DNA from: Saccoglossus kowalevskii
Lineage: Eukaryota; Hemichordata; Enteropneusta; Harrimaniidae
Direction of reading: 5' to 3'
NCBI RefSeq assembly: GCF_000003605.2
Contig: NW_003133847.1
Span: 192,584-219,105 of the forward strand
Length of the DNA: 26,522 bases
The position numbers were made by a program, and so were the translations under genes. The notes under the pieces are model-generated. The model worked only from the letters and a program-made list of their open reading frames with translations, ran no database searches and was not told where the DNA came from. Below are positions 21,141 to 26,522 of the stretch, in pieces; position 1 is the stretch's first letter, and each line of letters starts with the position of its first letter.

Positions 21141-21290
21141 TGCTGTAAAATACTTTATTTTCGGTGAAATTAATTTTCGCTGAAAAGACATCTTGACTGT
21201 TTGTATAAAGGTTATTTTCACTGAGTTTTGATGAGTTAAATGTAAAATATAGGAAAAAAAGTATTTTCACTGGATTTCATGAGGCCATAA
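21141..21290. mobile_element. Fragment of TACTGTA-type MITE
   Basis: CTGTAAAATACTTTATTTTC at 21143 is identical to the left end of the 8257 element. It is followed by the shared AATTAATTTTCGCTG block. Further TTTTCACTG(A/G) segments lie near 21210-21275, the last as TTTTCACTGGATTTCATGAG. A matching right terminal repeat is missing, so this copy is truncated or rearranged. Confidence 0.6.
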
Positions 21291-22220
21291 TTGATTATTT
21301 CAAATATTTTGACAGGAAAAGGCTCGACTCGCTATCATGTTGAAAAATAAGTGAAAATTAGTCTTGTTAATCATAAATGAATAACATCACTCTTCATTAC
21401 CAAAAGATATAAAAATATTTTCTCTGTTTTAAGCTAAGTGCTTAGTTCATTCTCTATTGTCAGACAAAAGAAATATCATATTTTCTTATTTGCTATATAA
21501 TAAAGAAATATTCTATGCAAAGTGTATGGGAATTCAGACATATCTTCTTTCATCAGAAAGTTCAATCAAATTTAGGCTTGGGAGTGATTCCTATCTTTCA
21601 TACAACAGTTCAATCAAATCTATGCTTGGAGCAATTCTTGAGTTTAGGTACAAAATGCAGTGAGTATTATGTACGTATCTCGTAAAAGTGTCTCGTAATG
21701 CTATATGATCCATGTAGTCATGTATATTGCATATTTAAATAGGTTTTGTCTGTTACTTTCAGTGAATATTGAATTCTCCCAAGGGAGATAAACTGATTCC
21801 TATACTTGCACCATACAATAAATATTTTCTTACAGTCTTACTTGTGTTCAGTTTTGTCTCGCTCTAATATAAATATGTGGTGCTTCAACAATATATTCTG
21901 TAGTTTGAAGAGAAATATCTGATTAGGAATTAGGTCGGGAAACCAGGGCAACAGCCGCTGTGGCCTGGGGTTGGCGTTAAGGACAATGACCTGTGTGTCC
22001 AAAGTTTCATTCCCTAATAGCTATGAATAATTCACCAGGGATTCATTTGTCTCAAAAAGACATTTCATCAAAATGGCAACTTGCGTCAAGGTACATTTCT
22101 AATTATTTGCCATGTAAATAAAACAATAAATTGAACAGAAAACATTCAGGTCCTTTGTCTGAAATGATTGAACAATATTTCCGTAGAACATTTTGAAACA
22201 ACACCAGCAAGCTGCTGATG

Positions 22221-22252
22221 TCCAGTGAACATTTGAATTACTGTTCACTGGA
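22221..22252. repeat. Perfect 11-bp stem hairpin
   Basis: TCCAGTGAACA, a ten-base loop, then TGTTCACTGGA. The arms are exactly complementary and GC-moderate inside AT-rich DNA. It may be a structured site or the remains of an inverted-repeat element; no longer element was found around it. Confidence 0.5.
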
Positions 22253-22697
22253 TCTTCGGCACTGATATCAAGGTCCTAAATTTCTACATTTGCCTTGGAC
22301 TGATTGAAATTGTAAAATACGAATTTAGAAAACTCTCAGATGGGATGTAGATCTCCATTTACTAAGAATCGCCAACATTGAGTGGTAAATTATAAAACAA
22401 GCTGCAATCGATTTATGGAATACAAATATGGTTTTAGTTTGAGATATTTCCCCAAAGTCCAACTTGTAATTTATGAATCAGGAGATATCTATAAAAATGA
22501 ATAACTTTAAATAATTTATTATGCTATACTTATTAAGGTTTCCCTTGATTTATATTATTCACTATTTTCTGTTCTGCATCAACTGCTTCATATTCTAGTG
22601 ACAAATTTGGTATTGCATATATAAATTTATAATTCTACTTGATGGCGAACATGTATGCTTATTAAATGTTATGACTTCTATTCTGGTAATTTCCAAG

Positions 22698-22713
22698 CCC
22701 CCCCCCCCCCCCC
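22698..22713. repeat. Poly-C tract (16 C)
   Basis: An uninterrupted run of 16 C. The complementary strand is poly-G and could form a quadruplex. It is likely to vary in length and is prone to sequencing error. Confidence 0.9.
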
Positions 22714-23117
22714 ACCATTGTATCTAGGGATGGACTTGTTGCAATCAGAAGTCCAATGGAAGTGCAGGTCACTTATGAATATTAATGAGTTAATGGATAT
22801 TAATGAGGTTGGTCACGCATACAATTACTTTTTTTCATTCAAGTCAAAATATTATTTATTTTCCAGATATGAAAAAAAAAAAATTCCCAATGACACTTGA
22901 GTATGTGCCAAAGTTGTGTTCATAATGGGTTCCATGAGATGTACATAGTGCATGTAAAATTCAGTATTTGAAATTTGAATATATACCTTGTGATCTTAAA
23001 ATATATTCCCTGTATTGCATTGCTTTTATCCATGCTCTACATAGCTTTTGATTAAATTTTTTCAGTGAATCATTTCATATGTGCTCTGTGATATCAATAT
23101 AATTTATATCAATCCGG

Positions 23118-23350
23118 CTGATTTGCTGCAACAACAAATTAGCCATAATTTTCCTCCAATAATACCAAACTTTACATAATATTCGGTTCCAATATTTTCT
23201 ATAACAATCAGACTGATTGGCTACAACAGGTTAACCATAATTGTCCTCTAATAATATAACACTTAACATATGTTCTGCTCAATATTATTTGAGGTTGATT
23301 GGCTGCAACAACAGGTTAACTTTAATTATGAAATTATGCCACTTTTCATA
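23118..23350. repeat. Three-copy degenerate tandem repeat, period about 82-95 bp
   Basis: CTGATT(T/G)GCT(G/A)CAACA begins copies at 23118, 23213 and about 23295. Each is followed by a TTA(G/A)C...TAATT block; the first two also share CCTC(C/T)AATAATA and an AATATT stretch. The copies are clearly diverged, so the duplication is old. Confidence 0.6.
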
Positions 23351-24149
23351 ATGAGCTTAGTCAGGTGTCCGTTTCCACTTTAGTGAACTGGATAATGTCA
23401 TCAGATATATGGTTTAGTTAGCTGCCATAAAGTACATTATCTCTTGTAATGAATTTTACATCAGAGTATGATTTTAATAATTTATTTTATTACATAACTC
23501 AATTTTAAGAAAACTAAATGGTGAAGCACAGTTGCCGTCATTTGAACTGCATGTATGCGTCTGTTCTCTGTAGGATTCTGTAATTTGGAATATACCGTAC
23601 ATGCATCACACAAGTCTAAAGTCCTATAAATCAGTAAAGTCCCATCTGACACCACTGAGATTGATTCATATCGAACAGTGCATAATAATAAATATATTGC
23701 ATCCATAAAAAGTTTCTACTGGTTGACAGCAATAAAATGATAGTAATAATATGAGGTTATTACTAGAATACCTCAAAAGTTAGAGCAGAATCAGCAAACT
23801 GCTTTGTGTGGAGTCCGGTCAAACTCCAATGGCAGCCATGTTTGTTTTTATTATTAGATGACGCTTGTGCGCGTAATCGTTCCAATTCGCGTTTCCTAAT
23901 ATGGTAGGATGAAAATACCCAGTACAATACTGCAAAATTACAGCATGCTGTAGCTTATGGTGTTACGGTGACAGATGTATAATGATATACAATACTAAAA
24001 ATTTCATTCATTGCTATTTTATATTTCAAATATTTTATATAAATATTCAACAGCTTGGCTTATTTTTAGCTCTTTTGAACTCATTGTATATTTTAATATC
24101 TGGACAATAATAATTTTTCGGGAATATCTATATTAAATAATTATCTTTT

Positions 24150-24300
24150 TAGTTCCGCTGTCAACTTTGTTGAGCGTAGCTTATCGTATGAGTGATTGTC
24201 CGTCGGCGTTCGTGTCAATGTTTTCCTTTTCTGACTTCTTGACAACTACAAGCCTGAATGCTTTGATACTTGGTGTATATAAATCTTGGGTAGACTTTTC
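24150..24300. repeat. Probable dispersed repeat fragment
   Basis: The segment GAGTGATTGTCCGTCGGCGT, the later CTGAATGCTTTGATACTTGG and adjacent phrases resemble an abundant marine-invertebrate interspersed repeat with a GTCCGTC...GCTTTGAAACTTGGT layout. This is recognition from memory and unverified. It is locally more CpG-rich than its flanks. Confidence 0.35.
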
Positions 24301-24988
24301 TTAGATTTGTTAATTTCATGATGATATCTTCAATTATCTAATTTTAATGAATATTTTTGTAATTTTTGGTAAAATGTGATATTTTTGAATTCTTGTTGAA
24401 AACCGATTGCTTTGATACCATATACATATTGTTCATTTTCTAATGATATCTTCAGTTCTTTAATTGAAATGTGCATTGATAGCAGAGCTATCTCAGCCAA
24501 AAGGCTGCTTGTTTACATATGTGACACTATGTGTATATCATGGTCTGTGTGTACAATTAAATTATTACAATGTATCACTAGAAATGTCTGTGGTTCAATT
24601 ACAAGTTTAAATATCATGGAAAAAATGACACTCTGTCTGAAGAACATTTCAAGTGATTCTTCTTTACTTGGGAATTCGACAAAAGTTGTTAAATTAGGTG
24701 CTTTATTAGCTGTTTAATTTCCCCTTTTTCTCTTGTCCACTTCAAACTCCTCAACGAGATGTCAAGCATTCACAGTAATATTTTTATTCACCTTTCTCCC
24801 TGTGTTAGTAGTGAACTACTTCAAATAAATAATTTCATCTCAAGTACATTATTTGAAAGAGTAAATCGATATTATTCCACGTTTAATCATCTTATTCAGA
24901 ATCAAATGACATAAGTATATGTGTTGGGCAACGATAGTTTAATTCACTCAGTGAATTTCTTAGGTTGCCGACAGCAAACACAACTGAT

Positions 24989-25182
24989 TACTGTAAAACT
25001 TTTTAATTTCACTATTCCGATGTTTTGAGAATATTCACTGTTTTAATTTTCATAAATTTGTCAAGGAAACAATGAGTTTTATTGTTATTTTACATGTTCA
25101 CATAGATTTAATTTAGCGTATTTTACTTATCGGTGAAAATAACAAAATTAAAACCCAGTGAATAATTAATGCATATACAGTA
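24989..25182. mobile_element. TACTGTA / ATTCACTGGG MITE
   Basis: A 194-bp element with TACTGTA at 24989-24995 and its complement TACAGTA at 25176-25182. The inner arms ATATTCACTGTTTTAATTTT (25031-25050) and AAAATTAAAACCCAGTGAAT (25144-25163) are complementary apart from a two-base length difference. It belongs with the inverted repeat at 3682-3770. No coding sequence inside. Confidence 0.65.
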
Positions 25183-25869
25183 TCACCAGTGTTTTGTAAC
25201 GACGAGGTAGTAATCTCTAGTTTAACTGATTGCTAGTCTCTAATATGCCGTGTTGGTGTTTGAACACTATGTGCGTCAGTAATGAACTGAACTAACTACG
25301 GTAGTCTGGGATAATTACAAAAATATGCTTGCTTATATTTGGGTATGCAACTCATTACCCTCATTGCAAATGACCATATGTATGCAGGAAAAGTGGTCTA
25401 AACTTAAATAATTATATTTAACAAAATTTTTGTTAAAAATGAAAAAATAGAAATGTTAGTAATGTGAACATCACTAAACATATTATGTAATAAATTACTA
25501 ATTTGCATAATGTATATATTTATGAAATTAACCTTGAATGCTTGCTGGTACTTGTTAAAGTGCGGTTAAACTATAAATAGTATCGGGATGGGTTTGAATG
25601 ATCATTTATTTCCACTCAATATTGCTTTAGTTACATTTATTGCGTGTTACGCGACTCTTCGCTTTACAAGTTCATTGACATTTCATGCGTCCGTGTTGGC
25701 TCCAGAGCATTGTTGCATTGTTTCTAATTTCTAGTTGGTCGCGTGCCGGTCGTTTGCGGCACTTTTTCAGTCTCATCTTAAGTATAAAGCAGTGTATTTA
25801 GATGTGTATGTTTCACAGCTGAATAAAGATCCATTGACAATAGATCTGCTTCCTATCTATTTTGGGAAA

Positions 25870-25906
25870 CCATGGAGGTAAAAAGAGACTCTTTTTACCT
25901 CCATGG
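25870..25906. repeat. 37-bp near-perfect palindrome (18-bp arms, 1-base loop)
   Basis: CCATGGAGGTAAAAAGAG, one A, then CTCTTTTTACCTCCATGG. The arms are exactly complementary over 18 bp. GGGAAACCA lies at the left junction and GGGGAAACCA at the right, so a short direct repeat flanks or overlaps it, like a target duplication or a template-switch footprint. Short frames on both strands pass through it but have no gene support. Confidence 0.9.
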
Positions 25907-26278
25907 GGAAACCACCAAGTGTTTTGTGGGACACACTCAAGCATATATATTTTCTCAACCACAAATAGTGTACAATTGAGAAGCCAAACAAACAGACTAC
26001 AGCTTTGTGGCCCTTGTGCTAGAGACAACAGTGACACTTGGTATGTGAAACTGCAGTCTCCTTTCTCAAAAAATATTTGTATAAATATATTTCTCTTCTA
26101 AATGTACAACAGGTTGTTGCTAGAAAGGCAGTACTGACACTTCCGAATTGTTGCCTGGCATTACAATATCAAAATAAATTAGAATACAATATTTAGGACA
26201 AGTGAGGTTAATTAATTATACCATGCTTTTTGATCAACTGTCCTCTACCATTTTAAAATAAATATCGAATTTAAAATA

Positions 26279-26522
26279 CAGTCAAACCTGTGTTAACGAC
26301 CACCTGTGCAGAGCGGCCACCTGCTCATAGCGACCACCTCAGTACAGTCCCTTCACAATTTACACGTTAAAGACACTGGATAGAGCGACCACCTGTCCAA
26401 CGCGACCAGCGACCACCCTATTGTAGACCTATTCACACTTTAACCTTTGTATAACGACCACCAACATGTCCATCAGACGGTCTCAGCAAAAAGACAATAG
26501 CTACTTGCGAATCGCTAACAGG
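26279..26522. repeat. Dispersed repeat with degenerate GACCACC units, cut by the window edge
   Basis: Starts CAGTCAAACCTGTGTTAACG and contains at least six GACCACC or GGCCACC blocks preceded by CG-containing spacers (TAACGACCACCT, GAGCGGCCACCT, TAGCGACCACCT, GAGCGACCACCT, CAGCGACCACCC, TAACGACCACC). This matches a widespread marine-invertebrate interspersed repeat I recognise by its CAAACCTGT...GACCACC wording; it is not verified here. It is probably incomplete at the right. Confidence 0.6.

Larger units (their letters stand above)
16651..22697. other. Gene-poor region, probable continuation of tetraspanin intron 1
   Basis: It contains two family C MITEs (17253-17360, about 18207-18308), a coding-like minus-strand relic (17627-17956), an inverted-repeat element (18650-18866), a TACTGTA-type fragment (21141-21290), a hairpin (22221-22252) and an RFX-like motif (20708). 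I found no exon with tetraspanin CCG, PXSC or transmembrane-like coding. Confidence 0.5.
22714..26278. other. Gene-poor region with old repeats
   Basis: It contains a three-copy degenerate tandem repeat (23118-23350), a dispersed-repeat-like segment (24150-24300), a TACTGTA element (24989-25182) and a 37-bp palindrome (25870-25906). No exon with good splice context was found. The 101-codon plus frame at 24412-24717 has AT-driven composition and is not called. Confidence 0.5.

Noticed and set aside
25813..26101. Opposed short frames sharing GGKK/LFLPPW wording
   Set aside because: The similarity on both strands is produced by the 37-bp palindrome.
16651..26522. Search for tetraspanin exon 2 and later exons
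   Set aside because: No segment with GFFGCC-like, CCG or PXSC coding flanked by AG/GT was recognised, so no exon is called.

Overview
This looks like nuclear DNA of an invertebrate animal. The window is AT-rich and mostly non-coding. It has short exons bounded by GT/AG splice sites, kilobase introns, many small inverted-repeat elements and one minisatellite. The gene content (tetraspanin, coiled-coil protein) and the repeat style suggest a marine invertebrate. A lophotrochozoan such as a bivalve or brachiopod is my best guess, but a non-vertebrate deuterostome is not excluded. There are no operons, prokaryotic genes, CRISPR arrays or recognisable viral genes.

Region 1 (1-~7230) holds the 3' end of a plus-strand gene that starts to the left of the window. 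Three well-supported coding exons (1016-1209, 2550-2687, 5510-6494) join in consistent phase into a 438-residue C-terminal fragment: a coiled coil, a long Ser/Thr-Pro-rich tail and a short terminal helix. It resembles centrosomal or ciliary coiled-coil proteins in style, but I could not name it. A possible 93-base in-frame cassette exon (3056-3148) lies in the third intron region.

Region 2 (~7230-11950) is an intergenic stretch with MITE-like elements and one GC-rich inverted repeat.

Region 3 (11950 to the right edge) begins with a CpG-enriched promoter-like segment and the first coding exon of a tetraspanin (12178-12240). The first exon stops at the position expected for the conserved first tetraspanin intron. 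No later tetraspanin exon was found, so either intron 1 exceeds 14 kb or the exon is orphaned. The rest of the window holds a 26-unit, ~28-30-bp minisatellite (15875-16650), several TTAA-flanked and TACTGTA-ended inverted-repeat elements, a coding-like relic on the minus strand (17627-17956), a 37-bp almost perfect palindrome (25870-25906) and a dispersed repeat with GACCACC units at the right edge.

The two genes have no evident functional link. I see no clear sign of a new biological system. The best leads are the minisatellite's block structure, the possible cassette exon/hairpin, and the set of non-autonomous transposon families.
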